Counted from the stretch's first letter, positions 9,538-19,147 are shown. The stretch is 64,000 nt of DNA from Mesorhizobium sp. B4-1-3 (GCF_006439355.1 NZ_VFTG01000008.1:124001-188000), one strand, 5' to 3'. A program made the numbers and translations. Notes: a model not told the origin generated them from the letters alone.

Positions 9538-10617
9538 GTTTCCCGGCCTTGGCCTCGGCAGCGGGATGCCGATCTTGGGCGTCGGCGCGAAGGCGCTTGC
9601 CGCCGCCGGGATCGCGGCACTGCCGCTGGAGATCGTTTCCGCCGGCTCGCTCGGCTGCGGTTCGGCGACAGTGACCGCGGTGGCGCCGCTCCCGTGATAG
9701 GTCACCGCCTCCAGCGATGGCGCGTCCGGCGCGTTGACCACATCCTGGCATTGCTTCGGCAGGTTGGCCATCGTCATCAGGTCGCGTGCCTTGGGCGCAT
9801 CCGGGTTCTTGTTGGGCCGCCACGGCTCTTCGGTGAACCACCAGGCCAGCGGCTTGCCGCAGCCGTCGTCGTTCGGCGTCGCTTCCTGCCCCTTGCAGAA
9901 CGGCGAGCCCGGCTGACAGCCGATGCGCATATGGAAATGATAGTCATGGCCCCAGAACGGCCGGATCTTGCGCAGCCAGGAACGGTCGCCGGTGACGGTG
10001 TCGCAGAGTTTCTTCTTGATGCCTGGATTGACCAGGATGCGCTCGACCTCGGGATAGCTCGCCGCGCGCTTCAAAAGCCTTGTATGCGCCGGCGTCCACA
10101 GCGCGTCTTTCACCAGATGCGTCTTTTCGTCGACCATCAGCGTGGCGCTCATGGTCTCGCGCTGCGCAATGCTCAGCGGCCGCTTCGGCATCGGCGTCAG
10201 CCAGATATCGGCGTCGAGGCCGATCTGGTGCGAGGCATGGCCGGTCATCATCGGTCCGCCGCGCGGCTGCGAGACATCGCCGACCAGAAGCCCCGGCCAG
10301 CCATCGGCCACCGCGTCGCGCGACAGCTTTTCGATCAGCGCGATCATCGCCGGATGGCCCCAACGGCGGTTGCGCGACGGACGCATCACCTCCCAGGTCG
10401 GACCGTCCATCGGCAGCGCCACGCCGCCGGCGAAGCAGCCTTTCGAGTAGAAGCCGAAGGATTGGGCAGGCGCCACGGCAGGCAGTTTTCGGGCGCCGAA
10501 CAGCTCCTTCGCGCGGGGTTCGGCCGAAATGGCGGCAGCCGCCAGCCCGGCGAGCGCCACCAGCGCCAGCGCGGCGGTCAGGAACGGCTTGCGGTCAGGC
10601 AGCGATCGCAAATTCAT
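9535..10617 (-). CDS. mepA: Penicillin-insensitive murein endopeptidase (LAS metallopeptidase)
   Basis: Cleaves D-alanyl-meso-diaminopimelate cross-links in peptidoglycan in the periplasm. At 360 residues it has an N-terminal hydrophobic signal or anchor (about residues 13-32). The LAS zinc motif is complete: HASHQIGLDADIW (His130, Asp137) and WGHDYHFHMR (His227, His229). Cysteine pairs such as KGCF and DDGCGKP fit periplasmic disulfides. The tail after about residue 290 is low-complexity, rich in Pro, Ala and Ser, and unlike the family core. The TAG stop is provided by a repeat. It lies 89 bases downstream of an SDR gene on the same strand. Confidence 0.93.
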   Translation of the reverse strand: MNLRSLPDRKPFLTAALALVALAGLAAAAISAEPRAKELFGARKLPAVAPAQSFGFYSKGCFAGGVALPMDGPTWEVMRPSRNRRWGHPAMIALIEKLSRDAVADGWPGLLVGDVSQPRGGPMMTGHASHQIGLDADIWLTPMPKRPLSIAQRETMSATLMVDEKTHLVKDALWTPAHTRLLKRAASYPEVERILVNPGIKKKLCDTVTGDRSWLRKIRPFWGHDYHFHMRIGCQPGSPFCKGQEATPNDDGCGKPLAWWFTEEPWRPNKNPDAPKARDLMTMANLPKQCQDVVNAPDAPSLEAVTYHGSGATAVTVAEPQPSEPAETISSGSAAIPAAASAFAPTPKIGIPLPRPRPGN

Positions 10618-10706
10618 CAGGCCGGGTCCCTCTCCAGTCTATCCGTCGCGGCACGGTCAGGCGATCAGGAACGAATCATACCACGCCGCGCGTCCCGTAT
10701 CGATCT

Positions 10707-11609
10707 TCAGCGCCTCATCGGGCTGCGCGGCGCTCCGTCCCGCCAGTTGCCCTCGGCCCACATCCGCTCCAGCGCCACCCGGTAGTTGGGAAACCGGAAG
10801 CGGTAGCCGGCCGCCTTGATCGCCTGATTCGCGACGCGCTTGTTCTCGCCATAGAAAGACCGCGCCATGGGCGAAAGTTGGGCGGTCTCGAAGGGAATTT
10901 CCGGCGGCGGTTCGACGCCCATCAGTCCGGCGGCATAGGCCACGACATCCTGCGGCGGCGCCGGCTCGTCGTCGGTGACGTTGAAGATGCCGCCGATACT
11001 TTTTCCCGCCAGGAGCCAAAGCGCGCCGGCAATGTCGTCGCGATGGATGCGGTTGAACACCTGCCCCGGCTTGACCAGCCGCCGCGCCGTGCCGTCCTCG
11101 AGATTGGCCAGCGCGTTGCGGCCGGGCCCGTAGATGCCGGACAGACGCAGGATCGCCACAGGTTTGCCGATCTCGCGGCCAAGCTCCAGCCACTCCTGTT
11201 CGGCCGCCACGCGCATCGTCGAACGCTTCGACACCGGCCGGCAGTCGCTGGTCTCGTCCACCCAGGCGCCGCCATGGTCGCCATAGACGCCGACAGTGGA
11301 GAGATAGCCGATCCATTGCAGCGCCGGCATGTTTGCCCGGATCGTTGCTCCGGCGCCGTTGAGCACCGGATCGCCGGCTTCGTCGGGAGCCACCGAGACG
11401 ATGAGATGCGTGGTCTGCCGAAGCGCGTCGCCGAGCTCGGGCGACAGCGAGCCGTCGAACTGCAGCGGTTCGATGCCGGCCGATCGCAGCGCCTCGAACT
11501 TCTCCGGCGCCCGGGTCGTGCCAAGGATCGGTGCGTGGTGCCCGTTGGCCCGCGCGAAAGCCTTTGCCGAATAGCCGGCGCCAAAGATGAAGAAGCGTCT
11601 TTCGCTCAT
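10707..11609 (-). CDS. NAD(P)-dependent epimerase/SDR-family protein (YeeZ-like)
   Basis: A 300-residue extended-type SDR. The glycine-rich loop FIFGAGYSAKAFA is at the N-terminus, IGYLSTVGVYGDHGGAWVDE resembles the active-site region of nucleoside-sugar epimerase-like proteins, and LRLSGIYGPGRNAL is a conserved substrate-side segment. The canonical YxxxK is not obvious, as in YeeZ-type members, so catalysis is uncertain. Start ATG 11609 lies 11 bases after the queG stop; the frame is open further upstream but only antisense to queG in character. It forms a leftward operon fzlA-queG-this gene. Substrate unknown. Confidence 0.8.
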   Translation of the reverse strand: MSERRFFIFGAGYSAKAFARANGHHAPILGTTRAPEKFEALRSAGIEPLQFDGSLSPELGDALRQTTHLIVSVAPDEAGDPVLNGAGATIRANMPALQWIGYLSTVGVYGDHGGAWVDETSDCRPVSKRSTMRVAAEQEWLELGREIGKPVAILRLSGIYGPGRNALANLEDGTARRLVKPGQVFNRIHRDDIAGALWLLAGKSIGGIFNVTDDEPAPPQDVVAYAAGLMGVEPPPEIPFETAQLSPMARSFYGENKRVANQAIKAAGYRFRFPNYRVALERMWAEGNWRDGAPRSPMRR

Positions 11610-11620
11610 CGATGAACCCT

Positions 11621-12772
11621 TCAATCGGCCTGCGCCGGATTTGCCAGCGCTGCCAGCCATTCCTCGCGGACCGTCGCATCCGTTTCGGACTTCGAAGCTG
11701 AGGCGGCGAGGCCGCCAAATTCGCGGTCGGAGAGCAGTCGCGACAGGGCCCAGATTGCCGCACCCCGCACCAGCGGCGAGGCGTCGCCCAGCAGACCGCG
11801 CGCGATCGGCGTCAGCGAAGCGTCGCCCGAATTGCCGGCGGCGATCAGCACGTTGCGAACAAAGCGGTCGCGACCGATGCGCTTGACCGGCGAGCCCGAG
11901 AAGAAAGCGCGGAACGCCGCATCGTCGAGGGCGAGCAGCTCCGAAAGCTTTGGCTCGCGCAGATCGGCGCGCGCGGCAAGCTTCGCCTCCGAAGCCGCGC
12001 TGGCGAACTTGTTCCACGGACAGGCGGCCAGGCAATCGTCGCAGCCATAGATGCGGTTGCCGATCGCCTTGCGGAATTCGCGCGGGATCGGGCCCTTGTT
12101 CTCGATGGTCAGGTAGGAGATGCAGCGCCGCGCATCGAGCCGGTAGGGCGCGGGAAACGCGTCGGTCGGGCATATGTCGAGGCAGGCGCGGCAGGAGCCG
12201 CAATGGTCGATCTCGGCCTCGTCGGGTTCCAGCTCGGCCGTGGTGAAGATCGTGCCGAGGAACAGCCATGAGCCATGCGCGCGGCTGACCAGGTTGGTGT
12301 GCTTGCCCTGCCAACCGAGGCCCGCGGCTTCCGCCAGCGGTTTTTCCATCACGGGTGCTGTATCGACGAACACCTTCACGTCGCCGCCGGCCTTGGCCAC
12401 GATCTTGCCGGCGATCTCCTTCAGCCGGCCCTTCATCACGTCGTGATAGTCGCGGTTCTGCGCATAGACCGAGATCGCGCCGCGGTCGGGCTTTGCCAGG
12501 ATATCGCGCGGGTCGCGGTCAGGGCCGTAATTCATCGCCAGCACGATGATCGAGCGCACCTCCGGCCACAGCGTTGAGGGCTCGGCGCGCCGCTGAACCG
12601 TCTCGGCGATCCACTCCATCGAGCCGTGGAATCCGTCGGCGACGAATTCGGCGAGCCTTGCCGGCGCCAGCGGGATCGCGTCCGGCCGGGTCACGGCGAC
12701 CGCCTCGAAGCCGGCGCGGCGCGCCTCCGCCTCGATCAGCGCGCGCAGTTTTTCAGAAGTCGAGATCCGCAT
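11621..12772 (-). CDS. queG: Epoxyqueuosine reductase
   Basis: Performs the last step of queuosine synthesis in tRNA, reducing epoxyqueuosine with cobalamin and two [4Fe-4S] clusters in the cytoplasm. At 383 residues it is full length. Two ferredoxin-type sets are visible: Cys191, Cys194, Cys197 and Cys201 ([11 protein letters not shown]), and Cys217 with Cys244, Cys247 and Cys251 ([10 protein letters not shown]). Asp137 in VDTAP matches the proposed proton donor. A C-terminal HEAT-like region is present, as usual. Its start lies inside the 3' end of fzlA (20-base overlap), and an SDR gene follows within 11 bases. Confidence 0.95.
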   Translation of the reverse strand: MRISTSEKLRALIEAEARRAGFEAVAVTRPDAIPLAPARLAEFVADGFHGSMEWIAETVQRRAEPSTLWPEVRSIIVLAMNYGPDRDPRDILAKPDRGAISVYAQNRDYHDVMKGRLKEIAGKIVAKAGGDVKVFVDTAPVMEKPLAEAAGLGWQGKHTNLVSRAHGSWLFLGTIFTTAELEPDEAEIDHCGSCRACLDICPTDAFPAPYRLDARRCISYLTIENKGPIPREFRKAIGNRIYGCDDCLAACPWNKFASAASEAKLAARADLREPKLSELLALDDAAFRAFFSGSPVKRIGRDRFVRNVLIAAGNSGDASLTPIARGLLGDASPLVRGAAIWALSRLLSDREFGGLAASASKSETDATVREEWLAALANPAQAD

Positions 12773-13445
12773 AATGCGATACCGGCGACAGGCCGCGCAC
12801 CCGGTCGGAGAGCAGCGGCCGGAACGACGGCCGCGATTTCACCCGCGTGTACCATTCGCGCGCGGCGCCATGTTCGCGCCAGTCGATCTCGCCGAGATAA
12901 TCGAGCACCGAAAGCGTCGCCGCCGCCGCGAGGTCCGCATAGGTCACCTTGTTGCCGGCGAGCCAATGGCGCGTGCCGGCAAGCCAGTTGGTGTATTTCA
13001 TGTGCTGGCGGATGTTGGCGCGCGCGGCGCGGATCGCGGCCGAATCGGGCGAGCCGCCGCCCGCGGTTTCAGGCATCACCGGCTTTAGCACGCGCTCGCG
13101 CACCAGATGGCGGGTCACCTCGCTTTCGGCCTTCGCCAGATACCAGTCGGTCAGCCGGCGGATCTCGGCGCGCTGCATCGGGTCCTCGGCGAACAGCCGT
13201 TTGTCGCGCTTCAAGACGCCCCGCGTCTCGTCGAGATATTCGGCGATCACCATGGCGCCGACGATCGGCACGTCGCCTTCGGCGAGCAGGATCGGCAGCG
13301 TGCCGGCCGGGTTCAGCGCCAGGAACTCCTTGCGCCTGGTCCACGGCTTTTCCTCGATCAGCGCCAGCTCCTCGCCATACTCGCCAAAGGCGAGGCGGAC
13401 GAACCGGCAGGTGGCGAACATGGGATGATGGAAAAGCGTCAGCAT
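12753..13445 (-). CDS. fzlA: FzlA, GST-like FtsZ-binding division protein
   Basis: A 230-residue glutathione-S-transferase-fold protein. The N-terminal thioredoxin-like half includes [10 protein letters not shown] with its cis-proline, followed by an all-helical half. The C-terminus ends [14 protein letters not shown], and [10 protein letters not shown] is present; both are hallmarks I associate with FzlA of Caulobacter and other alphaproteobacteria. FzlA binds FtsZ filaments and is needed for constriction. The assignment rests on these remembered family features. It is first in a leftward operon with queG (20-base overlap) and an SDR, divergent from uppP. Confidence 0.82.
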   Translation of the reverse strand: MLTLFHHPMFATCRFVRLAFGEYGEELALIEEKPWTRRKEFLALNPAGTLPILLAEGDVPIVGAMVIAEYLDETRGVLKRDKRLFAEDPMQRAEIRRLTDWYLAKAESEVTRHLVRERVLKPVMPETAGGGSPDSAAIRAARANIRQHMKYTNWLAGTRHWLAGNKVTYADLAAAATLSVLDYLGEIDWREHGAAREWYTRVKSRPSFRPLLSDRVRGLSPVSHYADLDF

Positions 13446-13605
13446 GGTTCCGCGATGATAGGGCGCACTGGCGAATCGTTAGCGGCGCCGGTAAGTCTTG
13501 GCCGCCCGATTCCAGGGACTGTCATGGTGTTGCGACCTATAGGGACACTTCCGCCCCGTGACAAGCAAACCTTCCCTTAGCCGTCATCCAAAAGCAGAGG
13601 TTGCC

Positions 13606-14412
13606 ATGGAAAGCCAGACCATCGTCGAAGCGCTGCTGCTTGGGCTGTTGGAGGGCCTGACCGAGTTCATCCCGGTGTCCTCGACCGGCCACATCCTGCT
13701 TGCCGGCCATTTCCTCGGCTTCCATTCCACCGGCAAGGCCTTCGAGATCCTGATCCAGCTCGGCGCCATCCTGGCCATTTTGAGTGTTTATTTCGGCAAG
13801 CTCTGGCGGATGCTGGTCAAGCTGCCCAGCGACCCGCAGACCCGGCATTTCGTCATCGGCATCCTCATCGCCTTCCTGCCGGCCGCGGTCATCGGCGCGC
13901 TGGCACATGATTTCATCAAGACCATCCTGTTCGAATCGCCCAGGCTGATCTGCATCATGCTGATCATTGGCGGCGTGGTGCTGCTCATCGTCGACCGCAT
14001 CAATTTCAAGCCGCGCTTCCACCAGGTCGAGCGGTTCCCGTTGAGCGTTTATCTCAAGATCGGCCTGTTCCAGTGCCTGTCGCTGATCCCCGGAACCTCG
14101 CGCTCCGGCTCGACCATCGTCGGCGCGCTGCTGATGGGCGTCGACAAGCGCGCGGCGGCCGAATTCTCCTTCTTCCTCGCCATGCCGACCATGGTCGGCG
14201 CCTTCGCCTTCGACCTTTTCAAGAACCGCAACGTGCTGACCTCGGCCGATTTGCCGATCATTGCCGTCGGCTTCATCGCCGCCTTCGTCACCGCGCTCAT
14301 CGTCGTGCGCTTCCTGCTCGATTACGTCTCGAAGAACGGCTACGCGCTGTTCGGCTGGTGGCGGCTGGTGGTTGGAGGGCTCGGCCTGGTGGCGCTGATG
14401 GTCTGGGGGTGA
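13606..14412 (+). CDS. uppP: Undecaprenyl-diphosphatase (bacitracin resistance protein)
   Basis: An integral inner-membrane enzyme that dephosphorylates undecaprenyl diphosphate to recycle the lipid carrier for peptidoglycan and polysaccharide synthesis. At 268 residues it has several hydrophobic helices. Both signature motifs are present: [14 protein letters not shown] (16-29), with the catalytic glutamates and histidine, and PGTSRSGST with the catalytic arginine. Start ATG 13606 is preceded by AGAGG; a longer frame from 13558 has no membrane or signal logic. It is divergent from fzlA, so two envelope and division genes share the 160-base intergenic region. Confidence 0.96.
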   Translation: MESQTIVEALLLGLLEGLTEFIPVSSTGHILLAGHFLGFHSTGKAFEILIQLGAILAILSVYFGKLWRMLVKLPSDPQTRHFVIGILIAFLPAAVIGALAHDFIKTILFESPRLICIMLIIGGVVLLIVDRINFKPRFHQVERFPLSVYLKIGLFQCLSLIPGTSRSGSTIVGALLMGVDKRAAAEFSFFLAMPTMVGAFAFDLFKNRNVLTSADLPIIAVGFIAAFVTALIVVRFLLDYVSKNGYALFGWWRLVVGGLGLVALMVWG

Positions 14413-14417
14413 GGCTT

Positions 14418-14552
14418 ACCCTCCCCTCGTGGGAGGATCGATCCGCAAAGCGGATCGGGGTGGGGGCCTCGCCAAACCCCGCCCCGGCTCACCAGCGACG
14501 CTTCGCGTCACTTGCTCGCCGACCCTCCCCAAAAGGGGGAGGGTAAAGCCCG
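14418..14552. repeat. Palindromic intergenic repeat (family B) between convergent uppP and yraN
   Basis: It starts with taccctcccctcgtgggagg and ends with a near-complementary ccctccccaaaagggggagggta. Internal inverted pieces include gatccgcaaagcggatc. It fills the whole gap between two converging genes, so it may act as a bidirectional end signal. No T run is visible. Confidence 0.65.
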
Positions 14553-14553
14553 C

Positions 14554-14931
14554 TCAATTCCTCCCGTAAAACGCGTTCTCGACATGCACCGGCCAGCGCC
14601 AAGGCAACACCGCCACCATGTCGAAACGCATCGATAGCCTGCCATAATCCGGCTGGCGCGACAGCCACAAATCCGCGGCGCCCTCGATGCGGCGCTCCGA
14701 TTCACGGCCGATCGCTTCCATCGCCTCGATCACCGTGCGCCGCGCCTTGACCTCGACGAACAGCACGAGGTCGCCGCGCCGGGCGATCAAGTCGATCTCC
14801 CCGAGCCTGGTGCGATGGCGGCGCGCAAGAATGCGGTAGCCCTTCAGCATCAGCGCCAGCGCCGCCAGCCACTCGCCGCGATGGCCGCGCCGATAGGCTT
14901 TGCGTCGATGGCCGGCCGTGCGTTCAGCCAC
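14554..14931 (-). CDS. yraN: YraN/UPF0102 nuclease-fold protein
   Basis: A 125-residue member of UPF0102, a family with an endonuclease-like (Holliday-junction-resolvase-type) fold and no settled function. The core [22 protein letters not shown] carries the D...ExK metal-site pattern (Asp in EIDL, Glu and Lys in VEVK). Its start overlaps the rsmI stop by eight bases, the usual rsmI-yraN coupling in rhizobia. In many relatives gshB follows; here a repeat and convergent uppP follow instead. Confidence 0.9.
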   Translation of the reverse strand: MAERTAGHRRKAYRRGHRGEWLAALALMLKGYRILARRHRTRLGEIDLIARRGDLVLFVEVKARRTVIEAMEAIGRESERRIEGAADLWLSRQPDYGRLSMRFDMVAVLPWRWPVHVENAFYGRN

Positions 14932-15832
14932 CGTCGCCTTCCCTGAGTTCTAACAAGCGCCTGTAAAGCGCCTGCTTCTGCCCACCGGTCATTTTCGCGG
15001 CTTCCGCCGCCGCCTTCGATGCCGGCATTTCAGCCGCCAGCGACAAGAGCAGACGGTCGATGTCGGCCGGCTGCTCCCCCGCCGCTTCCGGCGGGCCGAC
15101 GCAGATGACGATCTCGCCCTTCGGTGTGTCTGCCGCCGCATAATGGTCGGCCAGCTCGGCCAGCGTTCCGGTGCGCATCTCCTCGAAGGCCTTGGTCAGC
15201 TCGCGGCCGATCGCTGCCTTCCGGCCGCCGCCCAGCGCCTCGACCATGGCGGCAAGCGTCTCGGCCAGCCGGCGCGGCGATTCGAAGAAGATCAGCGTCG
15301 CCGGCACCGCCTTGAACGTTTCGAGCTTGGCCAACCGCTGCCCGGTCTTCACGGGCAGGAACCCGGCGAACAGGAAGGCGTCGGAAGGCAGGCCCGACGC
15401 GGTCAGCGCGGCGAGCGCGGCCGAGGGCCCGGGGATCGGCACGACGCGTATGCCATGATCCAGCGCCTCGCCGACCAGCCGGTAGCCGGGATCGGAGACC
15501 AGCGGCGTGCCGGCGTCCGAGATCAGCGCCACGCTCTGTCCGGCCGCCAGCGCCTCGATCAGCTTCGGCCCGGCCTCTTGCGCATTGTGCTCGTGATAGG
15601 CGGTGGTGCGGCGGCGTATGCCGTAGCGTTCGAGCAGCACGCGCGAGACGCGTGTGTCCTCGCAGGCGACGATATCCGCAGCCGCCAGCGTCTCCAGCGC
15701 GCGCAGCGTGATGTCGGCCAGATTGCCGATCGGCGTCGCCACCAGATAGAGCGCCGGCTGAAGCTGCCGCGCCGCGATCTCGGTCTGCCCGATCAGATAG
15801 CTGCGTTTGTCGCCGGTCAACGAAAGCTCCAT
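14924..15832 (-). CDS. rsmI: 16S rRNA 2'-O-methyltransferase (C1402)
   Basis: Methylates the ribose of C1402 in 16S rRNA using S-adenosylmethionine. At 302 residues it belongs to the tetrapyrrole-methylase-fold superfamily: [19 protein letters not shown], then [12 protein letters not shown] and [18 protein letters not shown], all family hallmarks, with a C-terminal RsmI-specific tail ([16 protein letters not shown]). I chose ATG 15832 ([11 protein letters not shown]) because upstream in-frame sequence lies in a repeat fragment and does not look protein-like. yraN follows with an eight-base overlap. Confidence 0.94.
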   Translation of the reverse strand: MELSLTGDKRSYLIGQTEIAARQLQPALYLVATPIGNLADITLRALETLAAADIVACEDTRVSRVLLERYGIRRRTTAYHEHNAQEAGPKLIEALAAGQSVALISDAGTPLVSDPGYRLVGEALDHGIRVVPIPGPSAALAALTASGLPSDAFLFAGFLPVKTGQRLAKLETFKAVPATLIFFESPRRLAETLAAMVEALGGGRKAAIGRELTKAFEEMRTGTLAELADHYAAADTPKGEIVICVGPPEAAGEQPADIDRLLLSLAAEMPASKAAAEAAKMTGGQKQALYRRLLELREGDGG

Positions 15833-15837
15833 TCCGA

Positions 15838-15886
15838 TCAATTCCAGGACAGTGCAGCGGTTTTCCATCTGGAATTGCGCCGGCAA
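15838..15886. repeat. Fragment of repeat family A upstream of rsmI
   Basis: A half-element (caattccagga, spacer, ggttttccatctggaattgcg) matching the first half of the copies at 9438 and 34238. It lies just upstream of the chosen rsmI start and supports that start over longer in-frame alternatives. Confidence 0.5.
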
Positions 15887-15968
15887 TAAAGCCTGTTTGG
15901 CACGGCTCATGTCCTGTTGCAAAACGTGACCCCGGTGCAAGGAAACCGCCATGCCTTCGCCATAGTGC

Positions 15969-15993
15969 GGAACCAAACCCTTGAAGGCGGATT
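15969..15993 (+). promoter_or_regulatory. Possible general-stress (EcfG/RpoE2-type) promoter, weak -10
   Basis: GGAAC at 15969-15973 followed after 18 bases by TT (15992-15993). This fits the loose GGAAC-N18/19-TT form of the alphaproteobacterial general-stress consensus but lacks the CG of CGTT. It would place the RNA start about 25 bases before the small gene at 16023. Confidence 0.3.
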
Positions 15994-16022
15994 TTACCCC
16001 TGATTCCCCGGAAGGAGCCAGG

Positions 16023-16196
16023 ATGGACAATCTGACGATACAGGACGCTTTCACGCCTTACTATTCAGGCCGCAAGCGCTTTGCCGAGGGCAGGGAAATT
16101 TCGGTCGATAGCAAAGACAAGGAAGCGAGAAAGCCGCTTCCGCATGATGCGGCGGCAGAGGCTTGGACAGAAACCGAAAGCACGACGGAGCACTGA
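16023..16196 (+). CDS. Small hypothetical protein, 57 residues
   Basis: A strong ribosome-binding site (GGAAGGAG, 16010-16017) precedes ATG 16023, which is the main evidence. The product is hydrophilic, with an aromatic N-terminal part (FTPYYSGRKRF) and an acidic tail (ETESTTEH). There is no signal or membrane helix and I recognise no family. A weak stress-type promoter lies just upstream. The opposite strand is also open, so translation is not proven. Confidence 0.42.
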   Translation: MDNLTIQDAFTPYYSGRKRFAEGREISVDSKDKEARKPLPHDAAAEAWTETESTTEH

Positions 16197-16203
16197 CCGG
16201 ACG

Positions 16204-16389
16204 ATGCCCAATCGCTTCGACATTTTCATCAGCCGTCTCGAAGCCAAGAACGCCCGCGAGGGCATCCCCCCACATCCGATCGCCGTCCAGCAAGGCGCCC
16301 GCCGCGACAAGGCGGACGGCAAGCCGGCGCGCACCGAGGCGCACGGCGAAAAAAGCCGCGCCAAGCACCGCCAGAAGCACGACGCTTAG
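16204..16389 (+). CDS. Small basic hypothetical protein, 61 residues
   Basis: It begins seven bases after the stop of the preceding small gene and reads MPNRFDIFISRLEAKN, then an Arg/Lys/His-rich tail ending KHRQKHDA. It would be cotranscribed with that gene. The composition could reflect a basic RNA-binding or ribosome-associated peptide, but no family is recognised and the ribosome-binding site is poor. It stops three bases before the convergent phosphatase remnant. Confidence 0.25.
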   Translation: MPNRFDIFISRLEAKNAREGIPPHPIAVQQGARRDKADGKPARTEAHGEKSRAKHRQKHDA

Positions 16390-16392
16390 GCC

Positions 16393-16715
16393 TCAGCCCA
16401 GGTATCGCGGCACCTTCGCCTCCAGCAGCCGCACCAGATCCGGGTCCATGAATTCATAGTCGTCCGGGATATCGAGGCAGATCACCCTGGCCCGCTTCAG
16501 GCTGGCCTTGAATTTCTGCTGCAACTTGGCGCGATGCGGCTTCTCCATGACGAAGATGAGGTCTGCCCAGGCGACGAGTTCATGCGTCAGCGGGTTGTCG
16601 GCATCGTGGTTGGTGCCGGCCGAGGCGACCTCGATGTCGCGGCGCTTGGAAACACCTGCTCGGCGGTCGGGCTGCGCAGGCGATTCTGGCTGCAGACGAA
16701 GAGGACGTTCTTCAA
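16393..16715 (-). pseudogene. Low-molecular-weight protein-tyrosine-phosphatase-like gene, one-base frameshift
   Basis: The 5' part, from a TTG at 16715, reads [21 protein letters not shown] and holds the phosphatase loop C-x5-R-S (Cys8, Arg14). The frame is then lost at a three-T run (16650-16652). Adding one T joins it to SKRRDIEVASAGTNHDADN and a C-terminus of normal length ending LLEAKVPRYLG. The intact protein would be about 108 residues. The TTG start overlaps the hemW stop (TTGA), so it is the coupled last gene of the rdgB-hemW operon. True inactivation or a sequence error are both possible. Confidence 0.8.
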
Positions 16716-17884
16716 CGCGCCAGATCCGCCACCACCGCATCCAGCACGATCATGCCGGCGGTCGTGGCGCGCAGCCGGGCGTTGCCGACCGGCGCCACCA
16801 GCCCTTCCTCCTGCAGCACCGAAAGCCGCGCGCTCGACAGGCCGCGCCCCGAGAGCGCCTCGTAGCGCTGCAGGTCGATGCCTTCGGCGAGCCTCAAGCC
16901 CATCAGCAGGAATTCGTCGGCTTCTTCCGCGCGGGTCAAAATCTCGCCGCCGGTGACGCCGTGCCCCTTGGCTTCGACCAGGTTGAGCCAGGTCTCCGGC
17001 ATCCTTTCCGCTATCGTCACCGTGCGGCGGCCGTTCTCGACGAAGCGGCCATGCGCGCCTGGCCCGACGCCGACATATTCACCATAGCGCCAATAGGTCA
17101 GATTGTGCCGGCTTTCGGCGCCCGGCCGGGCGTGGTTGGAAATCTCATAGGCCGGCAGGCCATGCGCCGCCGTAATCTCCTGCGTCAGCGCGTAGAGATC
17201 GGCGGCATGGTCGTTGTCGGGCAGCGTGAATTTGCGCGCAGCGTAAAGCGCGTGGAAGGGCGTGCCCTCCTCGATGGTGAGCTGGTAGAGCGACAGGTGG
17301 TCGACGGCATAGCCGATTGCCTGCTCCAGCTCGGCGCCCCAGGCCTCCGGCGTCTGGCCAGGCCGCGCATAGATCAGGTCGAAGGAGAGCCGCGGAAAAA
17401 TCTCGCGTGCGAGCCCGATGGCGTGCAGCGCCTCCTCGACATTGTGCAGCCGGCCGAGGAAGCGCAGGTCCTTGTCGTTCAGCGCCTGCACGCCGAGCGA
17501 GACGCGGTTGACCCCCACGGCGCGATAGCCGCGGAAACGCTCGGCCTCAACCGAGGACGGATTGGCCTCCAGCGTCACCTCGATGCCGGCCGGCACCGTC
17601 CAGTTCTTCGCCACCGCATCCAGCACCGCGCCGACGGTTTCCGGCTTCATCAGCGACGGCGTGCCGCCGCCGAGGAAAATGCTGGTCACCTCGCGCGGCC
17701 CGGTGCGGTCGCGCATGGTTGCCAGCTCCCTCTCGAAGGCGCGGGCAAAACGCTCCTGGTCGACCGGCTGGTGGCGGACATGGCTGTTGAAGTCGCAGTA
17801 AGGGCACTTGGCCGCGCAGAACGGCCAGTGGATATAGACGCCGAAGCCGGGGCTGCGGTCGAGCGGTATCGTCACCGCGCTCAT
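16712..17884 (-). CDS. hemW: HemW, radical-SAM heme chaperone
   Basis: A heme-binding radical-SAM protein related to HemN, once called an oxygen-independent coproporphyrinogen oxidase-like protein; it is thought to deliver heme to respiratory enzymes. At 390 residues it has the CxxxCxxC cluster site (Cys23, Cys27, Cys30), the SAM-binding GGGTPS, and a C-terminal HemW-type region. Start ATG 17884 overlaps the rdgB TGA (ATGA). It ends in a TTGA overlap with the phosphatase remnant. The order rph, rdgB, hemW is usual in alphaproteobacteria. Confidence 0.93.
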   Translation of the reverse strand: MSAVTIPLDRSPGFGVYIHWPFCAAKCPYCDFNSHVRHQPVDQERFARAFERELATMRDRTGPREVTSIFLGGGTPSLMKPETVGAVLDAVAKNWTVPAGIEVTLEANPSSVEAERFRGYRAVGVNRVSLGVQALNDKDLRFLGRLHNVEEALHAIGLAREIFPRLSFDLIYARPGQTPEAWGAELEQAIGYAVDHLSLYQLTIEEGTPFHALYAARKFTLPDNDHAADLYALTQEITAAHGLPAYEISNHARPGAESRHNLTYWRYGEYVGVGPGAHGRFVENGRRTVTIAERMPETWLNLVEAKGHGVTGGEILTRAEEADEFLLMGLRLAEGIDLQRYEALSGRGLSSARLSVLQEEGLVAPVGNARLRATTAGMIVLDAVVADLAR

Positions 17885-18552
17885 GCCGATCCCAGTTTGG
17901 CCAAGTCCAGGCGTGCCTGGGCAAATTTCTGGAAGGCACGGGCGCGGTGCGAAAGCCCTGTCGCCTGGCCGGGCTTCCAGCCATGCTTTTCTTCCGCGCT
18001 CATTTCTCCGAAGGTCTTGTCGAAGCCGTTGGGTAGGAACACCGGGTCGTAGCCGAAGCCGAGCGTGCCGCGCGGCGGCCACACCAGCCTGCCTTCGGCC
18101 TCGCCGCGATAATATTCGGCCTCGCCATCCGGGAAGGCGAGACAGATGACGGCGACGAAGCGGCCGGTGCGCTGCGAAGGCTCGGTCGCGCCGGCTTCCT
18201 GCAGCGCTGTTTCCGTCTTCTGCATGGCCATGCCGAAATCCCGGCTGCCGTCCGGCTTCTCCGCCCAGTTGGCGGTATAGACGCCGGGCGCGCCGCCGAG
18301 CGCGTCGACGCAGAGCCCGGAATCGTCCGACAGCGCCGGCAGGCCGGTCGCCTTGGCCGCGGCGTATGCCTTGATATAGGCATTTTCCTCGAAGGTCGTG
18401 CCGGTCTCGTCCGGTTCCGGCAGGCCGTAGTCCTTGGCCGATTTCGCCTCGAAGCCGAACGGCGCCATCAGGTCGGCGAATTCGCGCAACTTGCCTGCGT
18501 TGTGGCTGGCGACGACGATCTTCTTTTCCCCAAGGGAATGAAAAGAATGCAT
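17881..18552 (-). CDS. rdgB: Non-canonical purine NTP pyrophosphatase (XTP/dITPase)
   Basis: Hydrolyses dITP, XTP and related damaged purine nucleotides to monophosphates, keeping them out of DNA and RNA. At 223 residues it is of normal length. Visible: [14 protein letters not shown] at the N-terminus, [13 protein letters not shown] with the metal-binding aspartates, PGVYTANWA, and the C-terminal [10 protein letters not shown] and SHRARAF segments. It is joined by ATGA overlaps both to the VOC gene before it and to hemW after it. Confidence 0.96.
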   Translation of the reverse strand: MHSFHSLGEKKIVVASHNAGKLREFADLMAPFGFEAKSAKDYGLPEPDETGTTFEENAYIKAYAAAKATGLPALSDDSGLCVDALGGAPGVYTANWAEKPDGSRDFGMAMQKTETALQEAGATEPSQRTGRFVAVICLAFPDGEAEYYRGEAEGRLVWPPRGTLGFGYDPVFLPNGFDKTFGEMSAEEKHGWKPGQATGLSHRARAFQKFAQARLDLAKLGSA

Positions 18553-18962
18553 CAGAAACCCCAGATCCTTGGCTCGGCGAATTCGATCGAATTACCGGAC
18601 GGGTCGCGGATATAGATCGAGTGCCCGCCTTGCGGCCATTCGAAATCGCTTTCGATGGCGATGTCGTTCGCGGCGAGATGCTTGCGCCACTTGGCGATCT
18701 CATCGGCGGTTGCGGCAAAGCAGAGATGCCCCTCGCCGGCGGTGCCGTGCGGCGGCACTTTCAGGCGAGCGTCCGGCGCCGGCGGGATTTTCGTCGCCTC
18801 CGCGTTGAAGAGAAGCAGCACACCATTGCCGCAGCGGAAGAAGACGTGGCGCCCTTCAACCTTGCCCAGTGGCTCGAGGCCGATGATGTCGCGGTAGAAG
18901 GCTTCGGCGGCGTGTAGGTCTGTGACGTAGAGGGCGGATTCGAGAATTGCGGAGGGTATCAC
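18552..18962 (-). CDS. VOC (glyoxalase/bleomycin-resistance fold) protein
   Basis: A 136-residue single VOC module. [24 protein letters not shown] opens the first beta-alpha-beta unit, with HLCFA and [16 protein letters not shown] in the second; the final Glu is at a usual metal-ligand position. The substrate is not predictable. Translation probably starts at GTG 18962, right at the edge of a repeat, because all upstream in-frame codons lie in that repeat. The TGA overlaps the rdgB ATG. It looks inserted into the usual rph-rdgB-hemW order. Confidence 0.8.
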   Translation of the reverse strand: MIPSAILESALYVTDLHAAEAFYRDIIGLEPLGKVEGRHVFFRCGNGVLLLFNAEATKIPPAPDARLKVPPHGTAGEGHLCFAATADEIAKWRKHLAANDIAIESDFEWPQGGHSIYIRDPSGNSIEFAEPRIWGF

Positions 18963-19132
18963 GAGGCCCCCCTCTCTGCCCTGCCGGGCATCTCTCCCTC
19001 TGAGGGGAAGATTGGCAGCCTCGGCGAAGGCGCCATTCTTGCAGCGCTGGCGATTGGCGAAAGCGGTCGCGACATCTGATCTCCCCCCTTGAGGGGGGAG
19101 ATGGCCGGCAGGCCAGAGAGGGGGGCCTAGGC
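18958..19132. repeat. Large inverted repeat (family B) between rph and the VOC gene
   Basis: The outer arms gaggcccccctctctg (near 18963) and cagagaggggggcct (near 19115-19130) are complementary. Inside them, ctctccctctgaggggaaga and ctccccccttgaggggggaga form two further hairpins. The element separates rph from the VOC-rdgB-hemW genes and may affect read-through. Confidence 0.7.
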
Positions 19133-19147
19133 TCGGCATTGGAAACC

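Noticed and set aside
18963..19139. N-terminal extension of the VOC protein
   Set aside because: The extra codons lie entirely in an inverted repeat; GTG 18962 matches the family start.
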